Origin: JAUXFS01 sp963772635 | GTDB taxonomy: Bacteria > Pseudomonadota > Alphaproteobacteria > Rhodospirillales > Defluviicoccaceae | Length of the DNA stretch: 64,000 nucleotides | Direction: 5' to 3' | Assembly (NCBI GenBank): GCA_963772635.1 | Contig: CAVYYK010000028.1 | Span: 402,826-466,825 of the forward strand | Shown here: piece by piece, positions 1 through 8,512 of the stretch | Layout of the letters: each line of letters starts with the position of its first letter | How positions within the stretch are numbered: position 1 is the first letter of the stretch | Notes under the pieces: generated by a model | What the model was told of the DNA's origin: nothing | The model's input: only the letters and a program-made list of their open reading frames with translations | Databases searched by the model: none | Translations under genes and position numbers: made by a program

Positions 1-695
1 GTATGGCCACACAAGACGGTGATTTGACAATCCGGTCGTTCCCGTGATGCGTAGAGTAACACCTCGCCAACTGCCTGGCAGGCAAAATAGGGAAGCCAAT
101 CCTCATTTCCCATTTTCCCCTGATACCAGCAGGCTTCTTTAAACGGCGGGACATGCGTCAGGCAAATGACGCGCTGATATAATGACAAGGCCTCATCCAA
201 TCGATCCCGCAAATAGCAAGCCGCCTCATCTCCCAACGCACGGAGTTTGCGTAACACCGCCTCCCGATCTAAATCCTGAAAATCCGCGATCAACTCCTGA
301 TCACTGAGCCTAACCGGGGACAGATGATAGTTCCCATAGCGCCCGTCTCCCCATCCGTCATGCCCGACCAACGCCGTCGTCGGAGTCAATTCGACCAAAC
401 CCCATGTCGAAAGATAGGTGAGTCCTGGCTGAATCTGACACCAGCATTTCAAATCATTTCGAACTTGGGAAATCGACCCATAGTAAAAATCATGATTCCC
501 CAGGACGAAATATAACGGCACATGAATGGCTTGACGCATTTCATGGAGCAGAGGGGTCAGCGATGGAGCCTCAGCAATGTCTCCGGTCACAAAGACGACG
601 TCCGGCTGCTGAGCACGAATGGACGAAAAAAAAACGTCCCGTCCCTCGAATCCCAGAAAATTCAAATGGATGTCGGTCGCCCACACTACCCGCAT
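1..695 (-). CDS. Calcineurin-like metallophosphoesterase, C-terminus cut by window edge
   Basis: About 231 codons are visible on the minus strand from an ATG at 695, preceded by a good ribosome site (AGAGGAG, about 7 nt upstream). The dinuclear-metal phosphoesterase motifs appear in order: ATDIHLN near residue 6, VTGDIAE near 40, LGNHDFYYG near 68, LTHVPPF near 190, and CGHT at the window edge. Motif order and spacing fit the calcineurin-like family, which hydrolyses phosphomono- or diesters using two metal ions. The substrate cannot be told. The gene runs off the left end just after the last metal-binding His, so only a short C-terminal tail is probably missing. It is divergent from msrA. 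Confidence 0.85.
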   Translation of the reverse strand, partial: MRVVWATDIHLNFLGFEGRDVFFSSIRAQQPDVVFVTGDIAEAPSLTPLLHEMRQAIHVPLYFVLGNHDFYYGSISQVRNDLKCWCQIQPGLTYLSTWGLVELTPTTALVGHDGWGDGRYGNYHLSPVRLSDQELIADFQDLDREAVLRKLRALGDEAACYLRDRLDEALSLYQRVICLTHVPPFKEACWYQGKMGNEDWLPYFACQAVGEVLLYASRERPDCQITVLCGH

Positions 696-922
696 ATAAC
701 TTGCTCCTCTCATCACCACGCAACAGTCTGGCAAGAACATCGTCCAAGCCTATAAAGAGGCCAAACAAAAAGTAAAGCAAAGAATGTCAGGGGAAAAAGT
801 CACTCTCGCATCTCCCCCCAATACAAGAAGCAGTGGCCCAAGAAAGCAGGGCGTGGTATAAACTTGAAACCTGACACTTCGACCTCACAGCTTCAGTCAT
901 TTTCATGAGCAAGGAGTAACGC

Positions 923-1489
923 ATGTCTGACTCGGCCATAGGTTCATCAACAGGGAAGGAACTCGCCACATTGGGTGGCGGCTGCTTCTGGTGTCTCGAA
1001 GCCGTATTCGATCAGGTGAAGGGCGTCGAGTCCGTAGAATCCGGCTATATGGGCGGTAGTCGCCCTAATCCAACTTATGAGGCCGTCTGCAGCGGAAACA
1101 CGGGACATGCCGAGGTGATACAAATAACCTTTAATCCCGGAATCATCCCCTACCGGGAACTCCTGGAAATCTTTTTCGGCATCCATGACCCCACCACCCT
1201 GAACCGACAGGGGAATGATGCGGGCACCCAATATCGCTCCGCCATTTTCACCCATTCATCAGCACAAGACGCGACCGCGCACGAGGTCATTCGCACGCTG
1301 ACGGAAGCCAAGGTGTTCGACGATCCCATTGTGACTCAGGTGGAACCCGCGTCCCCCTTTTACATGGCCGAAGCCTACCACCAGGAATATTTTGTGCAGA
1401 ACCCGTCACAACCGTACTGCGCCTACCTCATTAATCCCAAAGTGGCGAAGTTCCGGCAACGCTTTTCAGACAAGCTCAAATCCTCCTGA
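923..1489 (+). CDS. msrA: Peptide-methionine (S)-S-oxide reductase MsrA
   Basis: A 188-residue cytoplasmic enzyme that reduces the S-epimer of methionine sulfoxide in proteins and free methionine. The family signature GGCFWCLEAVF is at residues 19-29, with Cys21 the catalytic nucleophile. Typical downstream blocks follow (VESGYMGG, GHAEVIQI, FFGIHDPTTLNRQGNDAGTQ, AEAYHQEYF). The length is normal for the short MsrA type. The start is supported by AAGGAG about 7 nt upstream. It stands alone between the divergent phosphoesterase and a convergent small membrane protein, so it is probably monocistronic. Confidence 0.96.
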   Translation: MSDSAIGSSTGKELATLGGGCFWCLEAVFDQVKGVESVESGYMGGSRPNPTYEAVCSGNTGHAEVIQITFNPGIIPYRELLEIFFGIHDPTTLNRQGNDAGTQYRSAIFTHSSAQDATAHEVIRTLTEAKVFDDPIVTQVEPASPFYMAEAYHQEYFVQNPSQPYCAYLINPKVAKFRQRFSDKLKSS

Positions 1490-1525
1490 CCGCCTGGAGA
1501 TAAACGGCTTCGGGGTTGATCCTGT

Positions 1526-1966
1526 TCAGCGACCAGAGGAGAACTGCAAAAGCGTGTCCCGCAGGCCACCCCACAGGTCCGGCTGTAAGGTCACCTGATG
1601 GGGATATACCATAACCGGCTTCCCCGGAAGGCAAAAGGGTGGATCAGTCTTTTCAAGGCCAACCGGTTCCGCAATCATCGCCTTCTCTGAGGGAGGGCCA
1701 ATTTGCTGCACCACTAATTGTACCCGTGGCTCAAGAACACACATCGCGGAATACGTTCCAATCTCCTCACCATTAGAAACCATTATCCGTACACGATGAC
1801 GATCCGTGGCAAACACCACGTCACCAACTTTGGCAGGCCCATCCGGGCCCATAGAATACAGAAATACCGGTACCATGAGGACGGTGAAAACCGCGAAACC
1901 TATGGATATGAGGGGTGTCCGGGAATTGCCCGAAGATGTTTCTTCAGATGAGGGATCCACATTCAT
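1526..1966 (-). CDS. Hypothetical single-pass membrane protein
   Basis: 146 residues. A short polar N-terminus is followed by one hydrophobic segment (about residues 19-40, rich in I, F, V, L) and a soluble domain of about 100 residues that probably faces the periplasm. The domain contains two Cys (about 77 and 113) and Pro-rich stretches. I do not recognise a family. The start ATG sits directly after a purine-rich GGTGGAGAG, so the exact start is uncertain. It converges on msrA with a gap of about 36 bp. The even amino-acid composition and the topology support a real gene. Confidence 0.55.
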   Translation of the reverse strand: MNVDPSSEETSSGNSRTPLISIGFAVFTVLMVPVFLYSMGPDGPAKVGDVVFATDRHRVRIMVSNGEEIGTYSAMCVLEPRVQLVVQQIGPPSEKAMIAEPVGLEKTDPPFCLPGKPVMVYPHQVTLQPDLWGGLRDTLLQFSSGR

Positions 1967-2131
1967 CTCTCCACCAGGATCTTAGTATGCTGCCCTCGCT
2001 GTCCCTGATTCATCTGGAAATCATTCCACGGACCATGGCATGAAGCACACACCGGAGCCATCCTCTCTTCCACTAAGATTGCCAAACACATCCCTGTCGG
2101 AGTGGAATGAGCATATCAAGAAAGTGCTCCT

Positions 2132-2449
2132 ATGACCTTTGAGGAATTACGAACTCGTTGGCCCTGGCGGCCCATCCGAAATTGTCCGGGACGGCTTGTT
2201 CTCCGTAGGTTGGAGCCTCCCGTTTCCTTCGAAATGCTACTCGGCATGCCCTGTTCACCTCAAGCCTTTTCCAGCCCTCAGGCCAAGGATCGAATACTCG
2301 TCTGGCCGCTACAGGATGGTGGACTTATTACCTACGAACAGCCGGATGGGCACTTAATCCATACACTCAACACGTCTGCCGGATTTAGCCGGAAACTTGC
2401 CCAATTGGGGATTACCCTCACCAAGACCAAAAATCCTGACAAGGAATAA
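2132..2449 (+). CDS. Hypothetical small protein, 105 aa
   Basis: A soluble 105-residue protein with a basic, Trp- and Pro-rich N-terminus (RTRWPWRPIRNCPGR) and a later segment with alternating hydrophobic residues that suggests beta strands (DRILVWPLQDGGLITYEQP). No catalytic motif or family is recognised. The start has no clear ribosome site. The overlapping alternative frames are less protein-like. It lies alone between two minus-strand genes and converges on the CarS-like gene. Confidence 0.5.
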   Translation: MTFEELRTRWPWRPIRNCPGRLVLRRLEPPVSFEMLLGMPCSPQAFSSPQAKDRILVWPLQDGGLITYEQPDGHLIHTLNTSAGFSRKLAQLGITLTKTKNPDKE

Positions 2450-2471
2450 GTTCTGCAGCGGGAACACAAAA

Positions 2472-2951
2472 TTAATGTGGATTTTTACGAATGCGGAATC
2501 GATATAAAATCGGAGAAATAAACAGTTCGAACCCCATAAACGCACCTGCAGTGGCCATTATGCCCATAGCCGATAACGACAGGGGTCCCCATAGCCCCAA
2601 CAGGGGAAAAAGGCTTTCCGGAATTTGGTCCAAGCCCAGGGCCATCCCGCCTGAGGCATAGCCCAACCGTCGCTTGATAAAACTAGAGAGGCAGTCGCCG
2701 GTCATCGCTAACCCTCCCGTCAACAGCCCTATGTCCCAGGGCATAGCCAAGACATCCGCCGCCAGAACCGTGCCCACTAATGAGAATGCCACGCCTCGAT
2801 AGGTTTTCGAGGGTCCCAACCACGGCTGCCCATCGAAAAAGGTCGCTCCCCCATCAAGAGGAGCACTCCAACGCCCTTTCATAAGCAGCCGCCCAAAAAT
2901 CGGGGCGGCATTGGCCGCCATAATTAACAAAAAAACCTGGAGATAGACCAT
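2472..2951 (-). CDS. CarS-like (CDP-archaeol synthase family) integral membrane protein
   Basis: About 159 residues if started at the internal ATG at 2951, which places a hydrophobic helix with an ANAAPIFGRLL motif at the N-terminus as in the family; an upstream start at 3005 would add 18 residues. Family signatures visible are PLDGG.TFFDG, GPSKTYRG, GDCLSSFIKRRLG and LDQIPESL, separated by four or five predicted membrane helices. In archaea CarS activates an unsaturated isoprenoid ether lipid with CTP. Bacterial relatives (PF01864-type) act on unknown lipids, so only a CTP-dependent lipid-phosphate transferase role is inferred. It is downstream of ttcA on the same strand. Confidence 0.75.
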   Translation of the reverse strand: MVYLQVFLLIMAANAAPIFGRLLMKGRWSAPLDGGATFFDGQPWLGPSKTYRGVAFSLVGTVLAADVLAMPWDIGLLTGGLAMTGDCLSSFIKRRLGYASGGMALGLDQIPESLFPLLGLWGPLSLSAMGIMATAGAFMGFELFISPILYRFRIRKNPH

Positions 2952-3061
2952 TATGATGCTCGGCGAAAACCGCACATACAGGAGGGGCGAGGGAATGCAC
3001 ACCATCGGATGGGATCTGGCAGGTCGGTCATCATTCGCACGGGAACCACCTTCAGGCCAAT

Positions 3062-3904
3062 CTACGATTGGAGCTCGCGAAAAGTCTCAAAATCAAATAA
3101 TTGACGATCGAGGAGATGACTGGGTATGACCTTGGACAAGGCCGCAAATACACTGTCGCCCGAGCCGGGATACCGGGTATCCCAATCCTGGAGCAGGGCC
3201 TTCACTTCTTTGCGTTTCAAATTTTCCTGTGAACCGCACAGGTCGCAGGGAATGATAGGAAAGTTTCTCATTTCCGCATAGCGGGCCAATTCGGCTTCCT
3301 TCACATATGCCAATGGGCGGATCACCACATGTTGTCCGTCATCAGATCTCAGTTTCGGCGGCATGCTTTTGAGCGTTCCGTTAAATAACATGTTCAGCAA
3401 TAAGGTCTCCATCATATCGTTACGATGATGGCCAAGAGCAATCTTGGTCGCGCCCAACCGTTCCGCCAACCCGTACAGGATGCCACGACGCAACCGTGAA
3501 CAGAGCGAGCAGGTCGTCTCGCCTTCTGGAATCAGCCGTTTCACGATCGAATAGGTATCGCGTTCTTCAATATGAAACGGCACACCAAGCCTCGTGAGAT
3601 AATCCGGCAGCACATGTTCAGGAAAGCCCGGTTGCTTCTGATCCAAATTCACCGCAATCAGGTCATAGGACACCGGAGCACGAGACTGCATGGACATCAA
3701 CACGTCCAACATCGCATAACTATCCTTCCCCCCGGAAAGGCACACCATGACCTTATCGCCTTCTTCAATCATGTTGAAATCGGCAACGGCCTGTCCCACC
3801 ATCCGACACAAACGGGTATGAAGCTTCTCGCTGGATCCGGTCAGATGGGAGAATGGTTGGATGGGTTGAATATTCTGCAACATAGCCTCGTCTCTACTCC
3901 TCAT
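3062..3904 (-). CDS. ttcA: tRNA 2-thiocytidine biosynthesis protein TtcA
   Basis: 280 residues. The N-terminal ATP-pyrophosphatase PP-loop SGGKDSYAMLDVL is near residue 58, and the two CxxC pairs that carry the Fe-S cluster in TtcA follow (CSLCSRLRRG near 133, CDLCGSQ near 221). TtcA thiolates cytidine 32 in certain tRNAs using ATP and a persulfide donor. Conserved blocks such as KIALGHHRNDMMETLLLNM and LYRGILYGL-like segments agree. The true start may be the internal ATG at 3883 (MLQNIQPI); neither start has an ideal ribosome site. The length is slightly below the roughly 310 residues of enterobacterial TtcA. Confidence 0.93.
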   Translation of the reverse strand: MRSRDEAMLQNIQPIQPFSHLTGSSEKLHTRLCRMVGQAVADFNMIEEGDKVMVCLSGGKDSYAMLDVLMSMQSRAPVSYDLIAVNLDQKQPGFPEHVLPDYLTRLGVPFHIEERDTYSIVKRLIPEGETTCSLCSRLRRGILYGLAERLGATKIALGHHRNDMMETLLLNMLFNGTLKSMPPKLRSDDGQHVVIRPLAYVKEAELARYAEMRNFPIIPCDLCGSQENLKRKEVKALLQDWDTRYPGSGDSVFAALSKVIPSHLLDRQLFDFETFRELQS

Positions 3905-4124
3905 TTCTGAAAAAGATTTATGCGTTATAATTCACAGGGACGTGCAACAGCCCCTGCAACCGGCACGATGACCGCATTCTACCCTCGGAAACAGTAAAAG
4001 AGATAGACAGTCAGAGGCGGGGCAACCCAACGGAATGGCAGGAAAGACCGGATGAAAACCGTGTCACGCACCAGTTGGGATTAAGACAAGGAAGTGGGAC
4101 CGGCTGAAGCAGGACCAGGCAACG

Positions 4125-4685
4125 TCAGATCTTTCGTTGCTTTTTTTTCCCCATCTTGGACGGGTGGCCTGTTCCCCAAGAGGCAGTATCGACCAACGAT
4201 AAGACTTGAGACGCTAAACTGGCTTCACGACCATAAAAGCCCTTGGTATGAAAGGAGTCTTTCAAGCCTAAGCAATCGTAATCCAAATGATGACACAGCT
4301 CATGCAACAAGGTGCGCAGAAACGTGCGAAATGCGACGACTTGATGCCGTTTTGCCGTGCGCATCCACACTTGAATACGCGGGATCCGCCGTCCTTCCAT
4401 GGGATAATACAGCCCATACAGTTCCATCCGGGGATTGGAGGGTCGGATATCCAACAATTCAAATCGAATGGGCCGAATATGGAGTTGGCTCGTTAACATA
4501 TTCAGAAGGCGTTGAGTCCATTTTTGCGTGCGCAAATGACTTTCGGCCTGTAACGCTTCAAATATTTTTCGCACGACCGGTCGAACGACAGAGACATTGG
4601 GCAATGGAAAATCCGACACCTTGTCACTTGCCCGATAGATTCGCTTCGCCTTGGCGTTAAGCTGGTGGTAATAGCCGAAAGGCAT
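4125..4685 (-). CDS. Putative zinc metallopeptidase (HExxH, SprT-like)
   Basis: About 186 residues from an ATG at 4685 preceded by GGAG about 9 nt upstream; a longer frame starting at 4730 is less likely. The zincin motif LLHELCHHLDYD is near residue 128 of the short form, followed by HTKGFYGREASL, where the His and downstream acidic residue could complete a metal site. The N-terminal half is basic and helical, and the C-terminus ends in a Lys-rich tail (KMGKKKQRKI). SprT-like and other small cytosolic zincins share this layout. Substrate unknown. No membrane segment or signal peptide is seen. Confidence 0.65.
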   Translation of the reverse strand: MPFGYYHQLNAKAKRIYRASDKVSDFPLPNVSVVRPVVRKIFEALQAESHLRTQKWTQRLLNMLTSQLHIRPIRFELLDIRPSNPRMELYGLYYPMEGRRIPRIQVWMRTAKRHQVVAFRTFLRTLLHELCHHLDYDCLGLKDSFHTKGFYGREASLASQVLSLVDTASWGTGHPSKMGKKKQRKI

Positions 4686-4730
4686 GTCTTGGTCTCCATT
4701 CTGCTTAGTGAAGGTCTTCGAGCACCCCAA

Positions 4731-5379
4731 AGAGTAGCACCCCTTGAACCTGCCGGAAAAGACGGGAGATCTACTGAGGTAAATGATGAAATTCTTGTTT
4801 ATTTACAATGCATTGCCTAGCAATTAATCAACTTGAAATTCACGAGAAATGGTAGGCTAAAATACGTATTTTTCAAAAAAGTACCCGGAGTGAGACTCCT
4901 CCCATGCGTTCCTCATTTCAAGAAACATACAGACTAAAAAAAGTCTAAAAAGGTGAAGAATTGCCAACCACCCAGAAAAAATCCCCTTGGATAAGAAGGA
5001 CACCCGGAAGAACGAACGTTTCAACAAACAGGAGGAGTGAAGAGGAAACAAAAACGCCAACTCCCTGACGGAATCGCCGGTGCGCTCATTACGGCAGGCG
5101 TCGCACTCGGGTACGACGTGAATCCTATATGCTTGTTACTTCCGGGAATCCTTGGAATTACATTACGGCAAAGCGGCTCACCGGATTTTGCCCGGTCTAT
5201 TTTATTTTCGACAAAACCTGTCCTGAGGAATAGAAACAGGCCAGATATCGGCGGGGGATGGTCAGACATGACCAGATGTGGTGTTTGGAGGAAAATGAGT
5301 AACCGGCAGGAAAGTTTTGAGAACACCGCCAGGCCACAGCGACTTTCCAACATCTCTGTGGGCCTCTATATGGATCAGG
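4731..5379. other. Intergenic stretch without a convincing gene
   Basis: About 650 bp between the zincin gene and the 3' end of the OPT transporter. It contains an AT-rich part (about 4780-4950) and one plus-strand frame beginning with GTG at 5037 after AGGAGG. The first 45 codons of that frame look like a short hydrophobic peptide, but the frame then runs antisense into the transporter gene. I treat it as unproven. No repeat or RNA gene is recognised. Confidence 0.5.
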
Positions 5380-7197
5380 TCAAAATAATATTTTTACAAG
5401 GACACTCCCGACACCTGCGAGGCTTTCACCAGCAACGAGCCCGGCAGCCAGCGCCATGACAAATCGTTCCGCCCAGGTTTTCGCAAATCTCATTAAAATG
5501 GCCCCAAGAAGGGCACCGAGAAAGAGGGATACAGAGTTCCAGGCAGGAATGACAAACGCCAGTCCCATTGTCGAGGCGCTGGGGATCCATCGGCTAATGG
5601 ATGGTGGAACAGATTGATCGAGAATCACCATCCCCACGCCTAGTAAACCCGCAATGCTCATGGCCAACAGACTTCCTGGAGGTATAGCCTCTGTACCGAG
5701 TTGAAAGACCTCCGCCACAGCCTTCCAGGTTGCCACGGCAGGCGCCGGCCATTCGATGGTTAACAACATGGATTGAGGATCAGGGATGAGCACCAGATAT
5801 ACCGCACTGCCCACAAGCGAGCCCGTTAACACTCCGAAAATTTGTGCCAGAGCTTGAAAGCGCGGCGAGGCGCCCAGGAGCAGACCGGTCTTCAGGTCGT
5901 GAAGAAGGTCTGCGCATTGGCCGGCCGCTCCACCTGTGACGTTGGCCGCCATCAGATTGGTCGTGACATGACCCGGAATGAGGAAACCAAACGTGAGTTG
6001 CGTAACTTTCCCCATGGCGCCGATCGGCGTAATTCCGGTTTCTCCCGAGACTCGTCCCGCCACGATGGCCAACACAAAGGAGAGAAGGACCGCGAGGACC
6101 GCAATACCCATTGAAATGTTGAATAACGTTATCTGGGTCACCACCGCAAAGACCAAAGCAATACACAGTCCAATCACAAACCATTGACGTGGAATGACAA
6201 AGGGATCATTCGGGGTTAAAAGGGATGCCGGGGTTTTTCGAGAAAGCATGTTGCCGGTCACCATTGCCCCCCAGGAACAGGCAAACGACGTGAGCGAGGC
6301 CATGACCATCAGGGTCACCCCCGGCCAGAGCAACCACTCCACCAGGGGTCCGAACCAATAGCCGTCCGGCGTCAGATTTTCCGCAGGAATCCAGCCCTGG
6401 GTTAAGACCCATGGACCAATGATGCCCCAGGCAAGGATCGCTCCAATGAGCAGGGAGAGTCCGGCGCGAAGCCCGATAATGGCCCCAAAGCCCACCATCA
6501 AAAGCGAGGGATCGAGAACGAACCCAAGATTGGAAAGGGACACACTGGATAACCCGGTCTTGTTGAGCGCTCCTTTCAGTGGAATGGCCAGGCCCGTTGC
6601 CATTTTAGGGATTGGTAGAATAGCTTCGTTGAAAATTTTTATGATCCCGGCAATCCCACCAGCCGTAAGGAGAACTTTCACGCGAGCCAGGGCTTCCCCC
6701 CCTTTCCCATAGATTTCCCTCACGGTTTCCGCTGTGGCAACGCCGGCGGGAAACGGCAATCGGTCACGAATAAGCATTTGTTGCCGGAGACCGACCGCGA
6801 CCACAATACCAATCAGGCTGACGGAAAAGACCCATACAGAGAGCAGGGACCAAGGTAATTGCTCGCCCGTCAACATGGCCAAGGCGGGAATCGGAGCCAC
6901 TAACCCTGACGAGATAATGGATGCAGCCGAAGAGGCCGTGGTTTGATTGATATTATTTTCGAGAAGACCCCAGCGCTCGGTTTGAACGGTGGTTTCGAAA
7001 ATTTTCCAAAACGCATAACTGAGCAAGGCTGCCGTAATGGACATATTAAATGTCCAGCCAATCTTCAGCCCGCTATAGATATTGCAGGGGGTGAGGAGCG
7101 CTCCTAAGACCATCCCGGTGGCAATGGCACGAAGCGTCAACTGTGGATGGGTCGTATTGGGTGGGGGAAAAGTAGAGATGGGCGGATGCGAAGACAT
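5380..7197 (-). CDS. OPT-family oligopeptide (or metal-chelate) transporter
   Basis: About 605 residues with around 14-16 hydrophobic segments and the OPT hallmarks: LTPCNIYSGLKIGWTFNMS near residue 38, NNINQTTASSAASI near 83, FPAGVATAETVR near 150, and a late SGETGITPIGAMGKVTQL. OPT proteins are proton-coupled importers of small peptides or peptide-like metal chelates in the inner membrane. The ATG at 7197 is preferred to a TTG at 7200; no strong ribosome site is seen. It follows the M42 peptidase gene on the same strand with a gap of about 80 bp. An involvement with peptide osmolytes such as NAGGN is possible but only inferred from position. Confidence 0.9.
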   Translation of the reverse strand: MSSHPPISTFPPPNTTHPQLTLRAIATGMVLGALLTPCNIYSGLKIGWTFNMSITAALLSYAFWKIFETTVQTERWGLLENNINQTTASSAASIISSGLVAPIPALAMLTGEQLPWSLLSVWVFSVSLIGIVVAVGLRQQMLIRDRLPFPAGVATAETVREIYGKGGEALARVKVLLTAGGIAGIIKIFNEAILPIPKMATGLAIPLKGALNKTGLSSVSLSNLGFVLDPSLLMVGFGAIIGLRAGLSLLIGAILAWGIIGPWVLTQGWIPAENLTPDGYWFGPLVEWLLWPGVTLMVMASLTSFACSWGAMVTGNMLSRKTPASLLTPNDPFVIPRQWFVIGLCIALVFAVVTQITLFNISMGIAVLAVLLSFVLAIVAGRVSGETGITPIGAMGKVTQLTFGFLIPGHVTTNLMAANVTGGAAGQCADLLHDLKTGLLLGASPRFQALAQIFGVLTGSLVGSAVYLVLIPDPQSMLLTIEWPAPAVATWKAVAEVFQLGTEAIPPGSLLAMSIAGLLGVGMVILDQSVPPSISRWIPSASTMGLAFVIPAWNSVSLFLGALLGAILMRFAKTWAERFVMALAAGLVAGESLAGVGSVLVKILF

Positions 7198-7278
7198 CAA
7201 ACCAGTCAGAGAAATAAGGAGAACATCCGCAAAGGGCGTGCAACGAACATCCTGTCGTCTGTCCTTAGCGGAGAAGCG

Positions 7279-8487
7279 CTATGGGTCATCATGGGGTTCA
7301 CCATGGCGTCGGACCATGTCCTCGAGGGTATGAGGGAAAGACGTTTCTTCAATCGGTTGAGTAGGAAAATCATTATCGGACCCTAACGTATCGCGATCTC
7401 TCCAAAACACCGGCTCATTTTGCATATACACGACCAGTAATTTCGCAATGGCCTCGAGTCCACTCAAATGAGTCCGCTCATAGCCGTGAGAAGAATCGAC
7501 CCCAAACGTGAGGAGGGCGGTCCGAATGTCGTTCCCGGCCTCTACGGCCGACGCACTGTCACTTCTGTAGTCGCAAAAAATGTCGCGCTGAAACGGAATG
7601 TCATGTTCTACACATAAGGCGATGAGCCGCCTGACCAGGTGATAATCAAAAGGCCCGGCTGAATCGGCCATGGCAATCGTCGCACCAAATTCGCTCGAGG
7701 CTTGGAAGGGGGCGGGAGTGCCGTTATCGATCGTAATCATTTCTGCAACATCCCCATGTAAGACTGCCGAGGCCCCTGACCCAACCTCTTCGGATATCGT
7801 AAACAGTAAATGGCAATCCACAGGAAGCGTAGCCCCTGACTCAAGAATGGATTTGGCAGCAGCCAGGATGGTAGCCACTCCGGCTTTATCGTCCAGATGC
7901 CGCGAGTTGATAAATCCATTGGGTCCGACTTCAGGTGAGGGATCAATGGCAATGAAATCACCAACATGAATCCCGAGTCGCTGGAGATCCTGTTCGGTCG
8001 ATAAGGGCTGGATACGTCCGTTGACGTCCGTCACAGTTTCATCGAGTCGAATTTCCAGATTCTTCCAGGACACTGGTTGCGTATTAATTTCGTCACCATA
8101 GGTGTGGCCTGAGGCTTTCAGGGGCAGGATGGTGCCACGATGCATACTGGTATCGGAAAAGACGGTCACACGGGCACCCTCGGCAAAACGGCTGGACCAG
8201 GTTCCGATTGGCACAATGGCCAGCCGGCCATTGTTTTTGAGCCATTTGACCAGAGCCCCCAGCGTATCCAGATGAGCCACAATGGCTCGATCAGGCGTAC
8301 TGACTTTTCCTGCCATGGTGGCTCGAATGGCTCCCCGACGTGTGAGTTCGAAGGGAATCCCTAATTGTTTCAGCTCACCCGACACCGCATGGACAATTTG
8401 ATCGGTATAGCCGGTCGGACTCGGAATCGCCAAGAGTTTTTGGAGAATATGAAGGAGGTACTCCGTGTCAATTTTTGAATCGATCAT
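7279..8487 (-). CDS. M42-family peptidase of the NAGGN osmolyte locus
   Basis: About 402 residues from the ATG at 8487, which has AGGG about 9 nt upstream. Metal ligands and catalytic residues of the M42/M20 metallo-aminopeptidase fold are visible: AHLDTLG near residue 72, HLDDKAG near 197, SEEVGSG near 232 and DYRSDSASA near 309. A peptidase of this subfamily is regularly encoded beside the N-acetylglutaminylglutamine synthesis genes and is thought to handle turnover of the osmolyte. It starts about 25 bp after the synthetase stop codon, so the two are very likely co-transcribed. Confidence 0.88.
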   Translation of the reverse strand: MIDSKIDTEYLLHILQKLLAIPSPTGYTDQIVHAVSGELKQLGIPFELTRRGAIRATMAGKVSTPDRAIVAHLDTLGALVKWLKNNGRLAIVPIGTWSSRFAEGARVTVFSDTSMHRGTILPLKASGHTYGDEINTQPVSWKNLEIRLDETVTDVNGRIQPLSTEQDLQRLGIHVGDFIAIDPSPEVGPNGFINSRHLDDKAGVATILAAAKSILESGATLPVDCHLLFTISEEVGSGASAVLHGDVAEMITIDNGTPAPFQASSEFGATIAMADSAGPFDYHLVRRLIALCVEHDIPFQRDIFCDYRSDSASAVEAGNDIRTALLTFGVDSSHGYERTHLSGLEAIAKLLVVYMQNEPVFWRDRDTLGSDNDFPTQPIEETSFPHTLEDMVRRHGEPHDDP

Positions 8488-8512
8488 ACAATTCCCTATC
8501 ACACCCAACAGA

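Noticed and set aside
5037..5459. Plus-strand ORF with AGGAGG before a GTG start
   Set aside because: The first 45 codons look plausible, but the frame continues antisense through the OPT transporter and matches no family. Kept only as a note in the intergenic entry.
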